The notes below the pieces were generated by a model. That model saw only the letters and a program-made list of their open reading frames with translations, made no database searches and was not told the DNA's origin. A stretch of DNA of 5,637 bases from positions 1 through 5,637 of the forward strand of contig CAIOXR010000087.1 in NCBI GenBank assembly GCA_903862375.1, read 5' to 3'. The position numbers and the translations under genes are program-made. The number at the start of each line of letters is the position of its first letter. The first letter of the stretch is position 1. Shown here in pieces: positions 5,407-5,637 of this stretch. Source of the DNA: an uncultured bacterium (GTDB lineage: Bacteria; Patescibacteriota; Minisyncoccia; Phycocordibacterales; UBA9973).

Positions 5407-5637
5407 TCTATCTTATCATCTGATTTATCACTTAACTTTGAATCATTAAGTGAAATAATATTTTCATTTTCTTTTTTTAATTCATCCACCATATTTTTCA
5501 TTTCATTTATTTTTGTTTCTTGAACTTTAATAATAGATTGAAGTCGTGTAATTTCTTTTTCTTCATTTTCAAAATATTTAAGTAATTCACCTTCTCCACC
5601 ATCAATCTTGTTTTCAATATTATTAGAATCATTTAAA
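5403..5637 (-). CDS. C-terminal end of an unidentified coiled-coil protein (5' part outside the window)
   Basis: Reading the minus strand from the window edge, 77 codons are open before a TAA at 5405-5403. No start lies in this stretch upstream of the helix, so this is the end of a longer gene. The visible part has a polar linker (about 1-17), then a charged helix (about 18-63), then a Ser/Asp/Lys-rich tail (64-77). From Ile29 the heptad is regular: a-positions Ile29, Ile36, Ile43, Val50 and d-positions Leu32, Gln39, Met46, Leu53, a good parallel coiled coil. No enzymatic motif and no membrane segment are seen, so I do not assign a function. The long open frame in such AT-rich DNA and the heptad pattern support real coding. 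The gene converges on the transketolase C-terminal gene with a 4-base overlap. Confidence 0.7.
   Translation of the reverse strand, partial: LNDSNNIENKIDGGEGELLKYFENEEKEITRLQSIIKVQETKINEMKNMVDELKKENENIISLNDSKLSDKSDDKID
5428..5453 (+). terminator. Weak candidate terminator of the pentose phosphate operon
   Basis: TCACTTAA (5428-5435) and TTAAGTGA (5446-5453) form a perfect 8-bp stem with a 10-nt loop, about 20 nt past the transketolase stop. T-rich sequence follows, but the nearest T4 begins 8 nt after the stem and the T7 run only at 5472. The stem is mostly A/T, so termination would be weak. The hairpin lies inside the opposing coiled-coil gene, the same arrangement as the stronger hairpin in dapF. 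Confidence 0.3.

Overview
The window is a strongly AT-rich piece of bacterial chromosome, densely packed with genes. It most resembles the Candidate Phyla Radiation (Patescibacteria), probably a Parcubacteria-like lineage. That placement is inferred from four things: the sequence style of the GAPDH, the split transketolase, the aberrant ribulose-phosphate epimerase, and start codons without Shine-Dalgarno sites. No ribosomal marker is present to confirm it. Every recognisable gene reads through with the standard code. Stops are TAA seven times and TAG once, with no in-frame TGA, so the UGA=Gly code of Absconditabacteria/Gracilibacteria does not apply.

Layout. (1) Positions 1-1414, plus strand: a glyceraldehyde-3-phosphate dehydrogenase gene missing only its extreme 5' end, then, one base later, a small unrecognised three-helix membrane protein. 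(2) Positions 1422-2249, minus strand: diaminopimelate epimerase (dapF), convergent with the first pair. A perfect 11-bp hairpin followed by T's lies inside the 3' end of dapF and is oriented to terminate the plus-strand transcript. (3) Positions 2250-2351: a divergent intergenic region with two TATAAT boxes, each exactly 6 nt from its start codon, which suggests leaderless mRNAs in both directions, plus a short dyad between them. (4) Positions 2352-5406, plus strand: a compact pentose phosphate operon, rpiB - rpe-like - transketolase N-terminal subunit - transketolase C-terminal subunit, with gaps of 21-27 nt. (5) Positions 5403-5637, minus strand: the C-terminal end of a gene whose visible part is a charged coiled coil. 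It converges on the transketolase gene so tightly that one TTAA supplies both stop codons.

How the genes work together. RpiB interconverts ribulose-5-P and ribose-5-P, the Rpe-like protein is the expected source of xylulose-5-P, and the two transketolase subunits would combine these into sugar phosphates including glyceraldehyde-3-P, the substrate of the neighbouring GAPDH. No transaldolase is visible here. DapF belongs to a different pathway (meso-diaminopimelate for peptidoglycan and lysine) and separates the two carbon-metabolism blocks.

The most notable points are the Rpe-like enzyme, in which two of the four usual metal-binding residues are replaced (His to Gln and His to Asp); the paired leaderless-type promoters; the terminator hidden in the opposing coding sequence; and the two transketolase genes lying in the same frame, separated by a single stop codon. 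I see no mobile element, CRISPR array, tRNA, rRNA or riboswitch.
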